NCBI GenBank assembly: GCA_035236585.1
Contig: CP141127.1
Span: 71,839,495 to 71,903,494, forward strand
Origin: Warburgia ugandensis
Lineage: Eukaryota; Streptophyta; Magnoliopsida; Canellales; Canellaceae
Direction of reading: 5' to 3'
DNA: 64,000 nt
Below are positions 35,800 through 47,265 of this stretch, one piece after another. Position 1 is the stretch's first letter. Every line of letters starts with the position of its first letter. The notes below the pieces were generated by a model that saw only the letters and a list, made by a program, of their open reading frames with translations, had not been told where the DNA came from and did no database searches. The translations under genes and the position numbers were made by a program.

Positions 35800-36357
35800 T
35801 GTTGGGTCCACACCCATGTGAGGTCACCTGTACATTTGATTGACAAATTTGTATGAATAGAAATACTTGCAACAGGAAAAGAGCAGCTGCATTAGAAATG
35901 TCAACATTCAGTGCTAAAAAAGTTGAAATTGGCATCGACCAAATCGGATAGTTAAGATTGGCAAGTAGAATCTATGGATTTGTCAAGATCTATTGTGCTG
36001 CAGATCATTGCAAAACAAGGGTGTGAGAAATAGATCAGAGTTGATTTGTGAGAGAAAAAGAGTGAACGTGAGTGAGTAGAGTAGAGAGAGGATCTGATCT
36101 GATCCTCCTCAGTGTAATATGTTCTTAAACAGTGATAGTTCCTTTCTTTTATTCGTGGATGTAAGCCAGATTAGGTTGAATCATGTAAATCTTTGTGTTT
36201 ATGTGTGTGTGATTGTTCCTCTCAATTTTAGATTCCCAGATCTAGTGGTTAGATCTATACAGATCGGCAAATCTGGATTGCAACAATAGCTTTTGTAACA
36301 GTGATATTAGAATTGTGCATTCTCAATAGTGGTATTAAAGCTCTGCATTCCTCCTCA
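35800..36357 (+). repeat. Copia 5' LTR (558 bp), TATA region deleted
   Basis: Aligned to the 3' LTR it lacks roughly 50 bases around the 3' LTR's TATAAATA (41478-41485) and has fewer copies of a short AATCT repeat. It ends TCCTCCTCA directly before the primer site. Confidence 0.88.
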
Positions 36358-36358
36358 G

Positions 36359-36370
36359 TGGTATCAGAGC
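36359..36370 (+). other. Primer-binding site (initiator tRNA-Met)
   Basis: TGGTATCAGAGC starts one base after the 5' LTR, complementary to the 3' end of plant initiator tRNA-Met, the usual copia primer. Confidence 0.9.
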
Positions 36371-36400
36371 CGGGCTAGATCCAGAGTGGCCCAGCCTAAT

Positions 36401-36560
36401 CCAGATCTAGTCTAGGCCAAGGAGACTGGCTTGGCCCAATCTAGATCTAGCCTAGGTCGAGGAGACCGGCCTAGCCCAATCCAGATCTAGTCCAGGCCGA
36501 GGAGATTGGCCTAGCCCAATCCAGATCTAGCCCAGGCTAAGGAGTTTGGCCTAGTCTAGC
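36401..36560 (+). repeat. 40-bp tandem repeat in the copia leader, four copies
   Basis: Units start at 36401, 36441, 36481 and 36521 with the core CAGATCTAG(T/C)C(T/C)AGGC and GGCC(T/C)AGCCCAAT. A partial unit precedes them. Period is exactly 40 bases. Confidence 0.9.
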
Positions 36561-36609
36561 TAAGTCTAGATCCAACATAAGCCAAGGAGTGCCCAGTCCA
36601 CCAAAAACT

Positions 36610-36712
36610 GTTGCTGGAATTGATTTGGTGAAGCTGCCACCGGAAGTTGTTGCCGGAATTGAGTTGGTAAAGCCACCACTAGAAGTTGTTGCTGGAGTTG
36701 ATTTGGTAAAGG
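36610..36712 (+). repeat. 39-bp tandem repeat in the copia leader
   Basis: GTTGCTGGAATTGATTTGGT-like units start at 36610, 36649 and 36688, the last partial. 39 is a multiple of three and the unit is open in some frames on both strands. There is no ATG-led gag frame here, so coding is unlikely. Confidence 0.85.
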
Positions 36713-37153
36713 TGCACCGAATCAGGGAGCAGCACGCACACAAGTAGGAGTAAAACACAGCAGCAAGAGATGCAGGGGAATAACATGCTAGGGTTTTCTT
36801 TGTATTTCTTTTATATAAAATCCAAAAATAGTAGCCTGTAAAATTGATATTGCCACCCTTATGAATAGTATCGAGTCTCTACAGCGAGCAACTCGAAAAT
36901 AGATATGGAGTTGACTTGTGAACAGTACCCTAAACAGTACCAGTAAATAGTATTTCTCTAACAGTACCTGAATATTTACAATTCTGCCCCTAAATAGTAC
37001 CCCATAAAATGACATTTATACCCCCATACATAAAAATTTCTTGGGCATCCCTTAACCGTTCCCAAGGTTTTTTTTATATCATTTCGGGCTTAACCATGCA
37101 TCTCTTTTCTCACGGTTAGACTTAGAAAAGTTAGAAATAAACTTTAAAAATCC

Positions 37154-37935
37154 ATGGAGGAATCTGGTTCAGCAAATGTTGTGACTAGGGCTATGATAAA
37201 ACTCAATGCCACCAATTACATCTTATGGAGACTTAGAATGAAGGATCTTTTACACTATAAAGATCTTCGTGACCCTCTAGATGATGAGGAAAAAAGACCT
37301 GAGGGTATTTTAGAATAAGGAGTGGACAAAAATGAACTTGAAAACTATAAGTCAGATCAGACAATGGATCAATAATAATGTCTTCTATCATGTTACCCAA
37401 GAAGAAAATGCTTATGTTCTTTGAAAAAACTAGAGAACATGTATCAGGCAAAGACTGTACGTAACAAAGCCTTGTTGATGAAAAGGTTATTGAATTTAAA
37501 GTTAAAAAGTGGAATGTCAATAGCCAAGCACACTAGTGAATTTCAAAATCTAGTGAACCCGGTCGTATCAGCTGAGTTTCCACTAGGGGATGAAGGGCAC
37601 ACCTTGTTACTGCTGAGCTCTTTACTTGAAAGTTGGGAGACCCTGGTAATCTCCCTTAGCAACTCAGCTCCAGAAGGCAAACTAACCATGGCGATGGTTA
37701 AGGACGCCTTATTCAATGAGGAAGCTAGGAGAAAAGAATCCAGAATAGACTAGGCACATGCCCTGGTTACAAAAAACAAAGAAAGCAGCAGCAGTAGAGG
37801 TCGAGGTCCAGGAAGAAGCATAAGTCGAAGCAGGGGGAGATCTTAGGATCATGGTAGATTTAAGAGCCGACACAAGGGGCAATACAAGTGCTTCCACTGC
37901 AGCATTTTAGGACATATGAAGAAGGATTGCTGAAA
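37154..37935 (+). pseudogene. Copia gag (broken)
   Basis: The ATG at 37154 opens a gag N-terminus with LNATNYILWRLRMKDLL and stops at 37316. A second frame (37421-37753) carries the UBN2-type region (MYQAKTVRNKALLMKRLLNL, LLSSLLESWETLV) and stops at 37751. A perfect CX2CX4HX4C knuckle follows at 37889-37930. The gag polyprotein would coat the element's RNA. At least three stops make it non-functional. Confidence 0.88.
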
Positions 37936-38059
37936 ACTAAAGAAAGAAATATGACAAAATAAGACAAAGGAAGGTAATGGTGAAACAAATGTCACTATTA
38001 CATAGGACATATCAGTACTGATGGTTGAAGAAGAAGCGTGCCTGCACGTGGCCAATAGT

Positions 38060-38430
38060 GAAGCTGAGTGGGTGGTAGACACAACTGCCTCCTACCACAC
38101 TACACCACATAAAGAATTCTTCATCACTTACAAGGAAGGAGACTTTGGCATCGTGAAGATGTAACAATGTGCCTCAAATAATTGGGATTGGAGATGTGCA
38201 GATCAAGACAAATCTTGGCTGCATAGTGATGCTAAAGGAAGTGCGGCACGTACAGGAACTTAGGCTGAACTTGATCTCAGTCCCAACACTTGACAGACAA
38301 GGTTACACAAACTATTTAGGTAATAGCACATGGAAACTGACAAAAGGTGCAGTGATCGTGGCAAGAGGGTATATCTGTAGCATCCTAAACAAGACTCACA
38401 CTAAGATATGCCGAGATAGTCTCAATGCAG
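38060..38430 (+). pseudogene. Copia aspartic protease remnant
   Basis: The motif WVVDTTASYHTTP at about 38069-38107 corresponds to the copia protease active site, where Asp-Ser-Gly/Ala reads Asp-Thr-Thr-Ala. The frame is broken shortly after, at 38161. From 38169 it continues as an open frame with VRHVQELRLNLISV, a typical protease C-terminal motif leading into the pre-integrase domain. Confidence 0.75.
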
Positions 38431-39450
38431 TGGAGGATGAAGCATCGCCAAATCTTTGGCACAAAAGACTTGGACACATGGGAGAGAAAGGGCTATTCAC
38501 ACTCGCTAAAAAGCAATTCATCAAAATAGCCAAAGGTATAACTCTAAACCCTTGTAATTATTGTTTGTTTGGCAAGCAGCATAGAGTTGTATTCTTTTCT
38601 CCTGATAATAAAAGAAAAGAAATATTGGGTTTGGTGTACTCTGATGTATGTGGTCCCATAGAAGAGGAGTCCTTAGGAGGAAACAAATATTTTATAACAT
38701 TTATAGATGATGCTTCTAGAAAGGAATGGGTATATTTTGTAAGCACGAAGGACCAGGTATTCTAGCACTTCAAGAAATTCCATGCAATGGTGGAGCGACA
38801 AACAAGAAAGAAATTGAAGTGTCTCCGGATAGACAATGTAGGAGAATACACTTCCAGAGAGTTCGAGGCATACTTCGTTAATTGTAGTATTCGACATGAG
38901 AAGATGGTCCCACATACTTTATAACACAATGGTGTTGCTGAAAGAATGAATTGGACTATTGTGAAATGAGCAAGAAGCATGCTCAGTATGGCTAAGTTGC
39001 CCAAGCCATTCTAGGGAGAAGCTGTACGAATCGCCTACTACCTCATCAATAGATCACTATCAGCACCATTGAATTTTGAAGTTCTGAAAATGGTGTGGTT
39101 TGGTAAGAAAGTTTCTTACAAACACTTGAGGGTGTTCGGATGCAAAGATTTTGTGCATATATTTAAAGAGTTAAGACAAAAGCTTGACCTCAAGTCAATA
39201 CAGTGTATCTTCATCGGTTATGGAGACTACGAATTTGGATATAGGTTATGGGATCCAGATGCTAAGAAAGTTATCAGAAGTATAGATATCGTGTTCCACA
39301 AGAACCAATTCTATGAGGACTTTAAGAAACCAACAAAGTCCAATGAAGAAAGTACTAGTGCGCCAGATATTGTTCCAGATCCTGCACTAGTACAGTTTGC
39401 CACTGACAACATATAGGATGGCTTTTCAGATGCAGAAGAAGACAAAGGAT
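38430..39450 (+). pseudogene. Copia integrase (broken)
   Basis: It contains the pre-integrase zinc site (WHKRLGHMGEKGL ... NPCNYCLFGKQ), the core (GLVYSDVCGPIEEESLGG, YFITFIDDASR) and, after a stop near 38763, the second catalytic region and KVSYKHLRVFGC, IFIGYGDYEFGYRLWDP. Stops at 38763, 38922 and 38967 break it. The enzyme would insert element cDNA into the chromosome. Confidence 0.88.
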
Positions 39451-39460
39451 GTAGAGGGCG

Positions 39461-40430
39461 TTGAGCAGGGGGGACCAACAACCTCCTCCACCAAAAGCTA
39501 TAAGATCATCACAACAATCAGAAGATGAAGAAATCCCTCCACCAAAAGATCATGAGCCTCATCCAAAGACATCTTTGAGAGGCCATGCACCGATTCCTTC
39601 AGAGAGATATTCGGAATCAGACTATATCACACTTATTAAAGAGGGGGAGCCAGAAAGTTTTCAAGAAGAACTGAATCATGCAGACAAGAGTAAGTGGATG
39701 CAAGCTATGCAGAATGAAATTTACTCATTGCAAAATAACAAGACTTATGAGTTAGTGAAGCTTCCTAAGGGTAAGAGAGCACTGAAGAACAAATGGGTGT
39801 TCAAGCTGAAGAAGGATGGCAACGGAAAGCTAGTAAAGCATAAGGCTCGATTGGTCCTCAGAGGCTTTGAACAAATAAAAGGAGTCGACTTTGACGAGAT
39901 ATTCTCACTAGTGGTGAAGATGACTTCAATTCGAACTGTACTTGGATTGGTAGCTAACTTAAATTTGGAGCTTGAACAGATGGATGTGAAAACTGCATTT
40001 CTTCATAGAGATTTAGAGGAAGATATCTACATGGAGCAACCTGAAGGTTTTGAAGTACCAAAGAAGAAGCACCTAGTTTGCAAATTAAAAAAGAGCTTAC
40101 ATGGTCTCAAACAGGCACTGAGGCAATGGTACAAGAAGTTTGACTTGTTCATGATGAGTCATGGGTACAAGAGAACAGCAGCAGACTAGTGCATATATGT
40201 GCAAAGATTCCCTGATGGGAAGTTTATTATTCTCCTTCTCTATGTAGATGATATGCTGGTTGCAAGACAGGATGCGTCTATGATTAGCAAGCTAAAAGAG
40301 TTATCTAAGTCTTTTGACATGAAAGGCTTATGCCCAGCTCAGTAGATTTTGGGCATGCAGATCGCTTGCGACAAAAAGGCAAGAAAGTTGTGGCTATTAC
40401 AATAGAAGTATATTGAATGAGTAATCAAGA
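39461..40430 (+). pseudogene. Copia reverse transcriptase (broken)
   Basis: The frame from 39461 to a stop at 40187 holds a proline-rich linker and then WMQAMQNEIYSLQNNKTYEL, KNKWVFKLKKDGNG, KARLVLRGFEQ and MDVKTAFLHRDLEE. The catalytic YVDD box is intact at 40241-40252, beyond that stop. Another stop lies at 40343. Confidence 0.9.
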
Positions 40431-40438
40431 GGTTCAAC

Positions 40439-41200
40439 ATGGAGAATGCCAAGCCAATCAACACTCCACTTGGTAACCATTTCATGTTGAGCAAGCAGAC
40501 CTGTCCTTCTTTAGAACAGGAAAAAGAAAAGATGTTAGCGATACCATATCTGTTAGCAGTCGAAAGTCTGATGTATGCAATGGTGTGTATAAGACTAGAC
40601 ATTGCTCATGCAGTAAGTGTAATAAGCAGGTTCTTGTCCAACCCAGGAAGAGATCACTGGGAAGCAGTGAAGTAGATCTTGAGGTTTCTCAAGGGTACAT
40701 CCAAGTTGTGCTTGTGTTTCGGAGAATCGGAACTTGTCTTGGAAGGATACACAGATGCTGACATGGCAGGGGATCTTGATGGCAGAAAATCAACATCAGA
40801 CTTTCTATTCACTTTTGTAGGGGGAGCTATATCTTGGCAGTCCAAGTTGCAGAAATATGTTGCTTTATCGACAACAGAAGTAGAGTATATTGCCACAGCT
40901 AAAGTTGACAAGGAGATGTTGTGGATAAAGTGGTTTCTCTAGGAACTCGGTATTATATAGAAGGAATAAGGTACATTATGACAGTCAGAGTGCTCTAAAC
41001 TTGAGCAAGAATTCAATGTACCACTCATAGACAAAGCACATCGATATTCGCTATCATTGGATATGCGAGGTAATAGAATAGGAACTACGGAATATAATGA
41101 AGATTCACACAAATGAGAATCCAGTGGACATGCTGACAAAAGTGGTACCATATGAGAAGCTGATGCTGTGTAGAGACATAGCAGGAATGAACTCACATTG
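40439..41200 (+). pseudogene. Copia RNase H (broken)
   Basis: Frames 40439-40675 and 40679-40942 are separated by a stop at 40673. They contain MYAMVCIRLDIAHAVSVISR, the catalytic-Asp region DADMAGDLDGRKSTSD, and YVALSTTEVEYIA. The tail to 41200 has further stops. Confidence 0.88.
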
Positions 41201-41233
41201 AAAAGAAGAAGAATGCTCTCCTCCCATGGGTAT

Positions 41234-41245
41234 GGAGGGGGAGAA
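41234..41245 (+). other. Polypurine tract of the copia element
   Basis: GGAGGGGGAGAA ends one base before the 3' LTR (41247), in the position used to prime plus-strand DNA synthesis. Confidence 0.85.
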
Positions 41246-41246
41246 T

Positions 41247-41884
41247 TGTTGGGTCCACACCCATGTGAGGTCAGCTGTACATTTGACTAACGAATTTGTG
41301 TGAACATAAATACTTGCAACAGGAAAAGAGCAGTTGCATTAGAAATGTCAACAGTTGGTGTAGGAAAAGTTGATATCGACACCGACTAAACCAGACAGTC
41401 AAGATTGGCAAGCAGAATCTATGGATTTGTCAAGATTTGCTGCATTGGATATCTTGACAATCGGATCATCTGCATCCTATAAATAGGGAAGATCCGATGA
41501 TTGCAAAACAAGGGTGTAAGAAAGAGATCAGAGTCGATCTGTGAGAGAAAGAGAGTGAATATGAGTGAGTGAGTAGAGTAGAGAGATAATCTAATCTAAT
41601 CTAATCTGATCCTCCTCCTCCTCAGTATAATTTGTTCCTAAACAGTGATAGTTCCTCTCTTTTCCCTATGGACGTAGGCCAGATCAGGCCAAACCATGTA
41701 AATCTCTTTGTGTTTATGTGTGTGTGTGTGTGTGTGTGATAGTTCCTCTCAATCTCAGATTTCCAGATCTGGTGGCTAGATCTGTACATATCGGCAGATC
41801 TGGATCGCAATAGTAGCTTTTGCAATAGTGATATCAGAACTATGCATTCTCAATAGTGGTATCAGAGCTCTGCATTCCTCAACA
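41247..41884 (+). repeat. Copia 3' LTR (638 bp) with intact TATA box
   Basis: It begins TGTTGGGTCCACACCC and ends CCTCAACA, giving TGTTG/CAACA terminal inverted repeats. TATAAATA lies at 41478-41485 between perfect inverted 8-mers ATCGGATC (41460-41467) and GATCCGAT (41491-41498). A (GT)n tract lies at 41717-41738. Confidence 0.9.
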
Positions 41885-43473
41885 ATTTCATCCCAGCAAC
41901 AAGAACACCCTTAATTGACAACCCCCTCTCAGTTGCTACTTCGCACCCCTCAACCAACCCTATCATTGGCTCTTTAACAATACGATATTTTCCCCATGAA
42001 TCTATCAGCTGAATCAACACAACAAGAACAATGCGTTCTTTGTTTATTTTTTGTCCTCATGCTCCGAAAACTCCATCATTCTTTCTTTACCACCCATTTG
42101 AATTTTCAGGTCTTCTGTAGCCAGACATTCTATATTTTCCAATGCACAAAAACCCAAAAAGCTTCCTGAAAAGCCTTATAAGAAGAGAATGAAACATACA
42201 TTTGATCTCTTCCTTCTAGTCATTGCTTAGATATCTCATCGGCAATGATTTGAGCAAGCAGTTTTCCCAAGACATTAGTATGCATTGATGCCATGTTAGT
42301 AGAACAATAAAAAGCACAGTAAAGAAAATTAGAATAAACTATTAGCTGGCAAAATCCGAGTTTGGGACTCAACTGCCTAGTGGATAGGAGGCATCAAATC
42401 TTTAATCCATCCATAACTGAAATCTTCACAATTATGAACCTGAGAAACTTTGAACCCTGTCTACGTAGGAACTCTGGTTGGTGAAGAGCGATGCACGGCC
42501 AAGCTTCCTTAATGCCTTTCAATTGTTGATGCCATGACAACCACAATTTCCCATTCTTATTAGAGATGCCGATTGAAAATAAAGTAATCTTGCACAAAAT
42601 AATTGTGATGAACTTTAGCTTAGAGGCATGCATCAGAATGTGCTTCTTGAAAGATAGTTGAAGCCTCCTAATAAGTGCAAGGGATATAGTAGCTCTATCT
42701 TAGAGATTCAACCAAGTTAGACTCAATCCATACCTCAACTGATTTGTAAAATTAGAATTTATTTGCACTTTAATCTCCAAAATGAATGTTGTAAAAATCA
42801 AGTCTTCAAATATCTCTTAATTCACAATAATAACTAAAAAAAAAAGACTTTACAAGTTTCGAATCCTAGAACAGAGTGATACAAAAATGGGTGAACTCTT
42901 GAATCAAAGATAGCCACAAAGTAGAGGAACTTTTAGAGAAATAGGAAATAAGTAAAACTTCAAAAGTTTAGAACCTTATAACAGAGTGATGCCCTCTAGC
43001 AAACTCTAGAACTAGAGACCTTTACAAGTAGAACTTGAAGAGTGATGTTTTTAGGCGAAATCTTAAATCAAATTATAGTAAAGCCCTTAGGCAAATTCTA
43101 AGAGAGAACAAGAACATAGTGATGCTCTTAAGCAAATGCTAAGTGAGAATAAGAATATAGTGAAGCTCTTAGGAAAACTCTAAATAGAAGAGGAGAGTAG
43201 AGAATGTTTTAGTTGGACAAACTCTAGAAAGCCAGAAACTAAGATCTCTTGGGATAGAGAGGAGAAGCTGCTAGAGAGAATGGCTTGGCACCCCTCATAT
43301 ATAGAGCAGGGTGTTTGGGTATCAAGTAACCTTCCTTGGTCTTAAGGTGGGCTAGAAATAGGTAAGCCCTTACAGGAAAGTCCACCCACTTTCTTATTTT
43401 GGCACTTTTCTGTTTGAGTTCCTATGGGTTGGATGGGCTGTCTTTGCAATGACTAGTTGAGTATCTTGGACCT
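41885..43473. other. Unassigned non-coding DNA with a short repeat
   Basis: No host gene is seen. A minus-strand frame at 42394-42633 has no recognisable domain. Around 42870-43200 are reiterations of AGAGTGATGC/AGTGATGCTCTTA-type sequence resembling retrotransposon LTR or leader DNA. Confidence 0.4.
43075..43190. repeat. 41-bp tandem repeat, about three copies
   Basis: ATAGT(A/G)AAGC-type units start at 43075, 43116 and 43157 and share CTTAGGCAAATTCTAAG-like cores. More diverged units may precede them. Confidence 0.65.
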
Positions 43474-45112
43474 TGTTGAGTTTTCCGCAAGTACATGGGC
43501 TATTGTAGTATAGCATGTGTAAGTACAGGTCGATCCCACAGGGACTTGCTTTAAGAATTTAGAGTTTTAATAAAATTTAATTCTCTAAAAATTAAAATTA
43601 AATGACAAAAATTAATAAAAAGCACAATCAGACTTCAAATGTTTTTAATCAATGAAAATTATAGAAATCCAATTTAAAAAGATAGCAATTTAAAGAAACA
43701 TGAAAAATCTACTTCCTTAGACCAAGTATCATCAATTTCTTTAGATCTGGGTTCATAAACTTCAATAAGCCTTCGTCAGTATCTTTCTAGTACTTCTAAT
43801 TGATGATCCATTGGATGGATTAGGTAGATTCTCAATAATTGCAAAGATCTGGTCTAGAAAAGAAATTTGAGTTTCAACGGCTTAGATCTAATTTTTGATT
43901 CTCATATTGAAGATCAGGAATGATAAACATGCAATAAAATGTCCTAAAAACCAGATCTAGAAGATGATTTAAAATTTCATGTGAAACATATGAGAATTTG
44001 AAGATATTTAGCTATTAAAGCAAAACCGTTGATCTGATTAAACTTGAATAAGACATGTTCGGATTAAACAGTTCCTGGATTAAGTGAGAACAACACAGAA
44101 TGCAGATAATGGAACATGAATAAAATAGAACGTAGATAAGAATAGTAATAGGACTAAATTGTAATAAAAATTATTCTACTAAGGGCAAAAAGGAAAATTT
44201 TCCTGAAAGTTGGGCAGAGGTTGATGCCGATGATGGGAGCAGAGCAAAGAGACTGGTTGCAAGGCGAGAAGGGGATGCGACGTTCTGTTTGTTGATGCAA
44301 GTCGGGCTAGAGAAGAGGACAGACGTTGACCTGGGGTAAAAAATTGCGGGGTAAGTGGCTGGTGGAGTGGTGAATGGCTGGTCACTAGTGTGGTGATGGC
44401 TAGAGAACAGGGATAGGAGAAGATTGGGCGTTGGGTTCTATGATGGAAAGAAGGATCGTGGAGAACAGAGTGCGTCGTGTTTTGGTTCGGTAAACAAAAG
44501 AGTAGAAACGAGAGGGAGAAGGTAGAGAAGGTGGTGTGTGGTTGAAGAGGGAAAAAAAGGAAAAATGTTGAACAGAATTAAGTGGACAGAATAGAAATCT
44601 ATGAAAAGGAGAATGGCAAGCCAAAATAAAAACAAACTCATCTACGTGTTCCCTCTTTTTATAGTTTTCTCCCCTTCTAATTCTCTTCTCTCCCTCTTTC
44701 CTTATCCTCAAGCAGTTAGTTTCCTACTACGAAACCTCCTCTTCATTCCAAATCTTATCCATAATCTATCTCTTTATTAGAACTCTTTTTCTTTTAGGAA
44801 ACCGTTCAATTTTGCTTTGTGAGTGATCTGGTCTGTCAATGCCCTCTTGGATAATCTGCACCATTGATTAGCCGTTCAAACCTTGATTTGTTTGATTTGT
44901 AAAATATAAGACTAGATTAGAGTAATCTAATCATACATTAAGCATCTAATTAGCTCGGATGATCATCTAACCATTAATTTTGACAATTTACGATTGGATG
45001 GTCAATTTGAGCTAAATTTCATATTTTATCTAAAAATCATCAAATTGATGAGTAAGATGATCTAATTAAATGCTAAACTAGGATTCTTTTGGCAAAAATT
45101 AAACACTTAACA
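43474..45112 (-). mobile_element. Minus-strand solo LTR, 1.64 kb
   Basis: On the minus strand it begins TGTTAAGTGTTTAATTTTTG at 45112 and ends AACTCAACA at 43474. It is flanked by GACCT (43469-43473) and GATCT (45113-45117), a 4/5 target duplication. A TATA-like CTATAAAAAG lies near 44660. The terminal block (GTCCCTGTGGGATCGACCTG ... CTTGCGG) also ends the plus-strand copy near 47200. The ORFs at 44179-44711 follow purine/pyrimidine bias only. Confidence 0.75.
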
Positions 45113-45250
45113 GATCTCACCTGATAGTCCAACTAAGCACTAGGATGCCTTACCTCATGTACCATCCACCTCGGTGAGCCAAGGTTGAATCAATCTTAAA
45201 ATTAAAAAAGATTAAGGCAACTCAACGTGGCTTGCACTGATACAAGCATG

Positions 45251-45833
45251 TGTTAAGTGTTTAAATTTAGTCAAAATACCCCTAATTTAGTATTGAATTA
45301 GATCATCTAACCGATCAAATTTGTAACTTTTAGCTTGATTTCGAATTTAGCTCCAATTGACCATCCAATCATTAATTTGTCAAAATTAACGGTCAGATGA
45401 TCATCAGAGCTAATCAGAGGTAGAATATACGGTTTAGATGACTCTAATTTGGTCATTTATTTTGTAGATTAACCAGAAGAAGATAAGATGGCTCAGATCA
45501 AAAGTCAATGGTGCATATCACACATCAAGGATTAATGGTGCAAATGGGATAGTTTCTTATAAGGAGTTTCCAAGCTAAAAATAGCTCTCTACTATGGTTA
45601 TCGGAAGAGGAACTAAGGAAGAAAGATGAAAAAAAAAGGAAGGCATGAATAGGAAACTACCAAGCACCCCTTTATATATCTCCCCAACATTCCTCTTTCA
45701 ATCTCTTTCTTGTCTGGATAGGAAAGGTAGATTTGCCACCCTTCACTTCACATGCTTCTTCTCTCCCCTTCTATTCCATCTCTCATGTTCTCTCCCCCTT
45801 CTATTCTCCTCTTCTCTCTCACCCTTTCCTTCC

Positions 45834-45928
<95 letters not shown>

Positions 45929-47265
45929 AGCACCGGCTAGATCTCTCTTCTCACCAACGACATTGGTTGAACCATAGGAGGAGAGGCAAACCCGTCAAAC
46001 CCCCTTCCTCTTCATTCTCCTTTCTCCTCCTCTCTCCCTCTTCTCTCTCTCCCTCCTCTCTTCCACATTCTTTCTTTTTTGTCAAGCACTCTCCCACCCT
46101 TACTCTGCCCTCTCTTTATTCCTCCCCCTTCTCCTTTGCTATCTCTCTCACTTTTCTCCCTCTCCCTCTCTATCTCTCTCTCATTTCTCTGCTCGCATCC
46201 CGTCACTACCTCTCCCTCATTTCCCCCCTATGTCTATCACTACCCAGCCCATCTCCATCTCCATCTCCACCTCCTCTCTTTCTCTCTTTTGGTTTCTAGT
46301 AGGAAACCAAAATTGCTCATTCTTCCTCTCTCGGCTCTCTTTGCTTCACCAACAAGCAGCCACTCGACAGTCACCGGACTGCCCAGCTCCACCGGCTTGC
46401 TCAACTCTCCTTCTGTTTCACTGCTTGACACCAGCATCCCAGCTTCTCTACCTCATCCCACCGGCCTGAGCCTTCTTTTTGCTTCTTCACTGGAGAAAAC
46501 TCAATCTGGGTTTTCCTCTGTTTTCCCTCTTCTCCTCCTCCATCGGGTTCCCTGTTTCTGTTTTAAATCAGATTTTTCATCAAATTCCAAATTTTCCCTT
46601 AAGTCATTAATTAAAATTCCTTCTATGTCCTCTTTTTAATTCCTTCTGTATCCTTCTTCAATTCCAATTTTTCTTTATCTCCATTGTGCTTATTCAGTAA
46701 CTGCACAATTCGAGCTAGATTAATTAAGGCTTAACCTAATCAATGGGTTAGCCTTAACCATCAAGATTTTTCAATTTCTCCTCTGTTTCTTATCTAATTT
46801 TCAATTAACTTTAGATTTCATTCTTAGGACATCCTTGAACTTAATTAATCTCTTTGATCTTTAATCTGAGATCCAGAAAGTTATCTAGACTGCCCAAATC
46901 CCAAAATTCTTATTTAGTCTAGATCTTTAAGATTTTTGGGAATATGAACTATCCAACTATGAGATCTTTAATCAAGGACATGCTAAAGACACTGATGAAA
47001 GCTGATCGGCTCTAAGAAGAACAGATTTGAAGAAATTGATAATGATGAAGTAGGAAAGTAGATTTTTCCAGTTATTTAGTTTACTTTTCTTTATTCTGGA
47101 ATTAAATTTTTTTGTAATTTTTAGCAGTTGATTAGATCTGAATGTTGATTCCATTTTTAGTAATTTTTATTATTTAAATTCCAACTTTTTAAGTTGGGTC
47201 CCTGTGGGATTGACCCGTACTTGCATAGGCTACACTACAACAACCCGTGCACTTGTGGTAAAACA
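45251..47265 (+). mobile_element. Plus-strand LTR of the same family, about 2.0 kb
   Basis: It begins TGTTAAGTGTTTAAATTTAG at 45251, shares the blocks CCATCCAATCATTAATTTG and GATGACTCTAATTTGGTC with the minus-strand copy and with 62681-64000, and has TATATAT near 45674. It then becomes C/T-rich with a long (CT)n tract and ends near the block GTCCCTGTGGGATTGACCCG ... CACTTGTGG at 47198-47258. No 5-bp duplication was found (GCATG against AATCA), so the 3' boundary may be off by a few bases, or this may be one end of a larger element. ORFs at 45645-46639 are artefacts of CT-rich DNA. Confidence 0.65.
45839..45925. repeat. (CT)n microsatellite, about 43 units
   Basis: Uninterrupted CT dinucleotides inside the C/T-rich part of the plus-strand LTR, downstream of its TATA box. 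The Ser-Leu and Arg-Glu ORFs across it are not genes. Confidence 0.98.

Larger units (their letters stand above)
35800..41884 (+). mobile_element. Ty1/copia retrotransposon, Tork-like, full-length but decayed
   Basis: The 6.1 kb element has LTRs starting TGTTGGGTCCACACCC and ending in CA, a tRNA-iMet primer site, a repetitive leader, copia-order gag-protease-integrase-RT-RNase H, and a polypurine tract. It is flanked by ATTTT (35795-35799) and ATTTC (41885-41889), an imperfect 5-bp duplication. In the first 200 bases the LTRs differ at about one in nine positions, so the insertion is old. It lies 490 bp downstream of MSD1 in the same orientation. Confidence 0.92.

Noticed and set aside
35595..35846. 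Possible LINE remnant on the minus strand
   Set aside because: KKIKAKCYISRYSLECLSQGIWKERK only vaguely recalls the tail of plant LINEs and no RT motif was found.
42394..42633. 79-codon minus-strand frame
   Set aside because: No family resemblance that I can defend.
45645..46639. Several 60-186 codon frames rich in Ser/Leu/Pro
   Set aside because: Produced by C/T-rich DNA and the CT microsatellite in an LTR.
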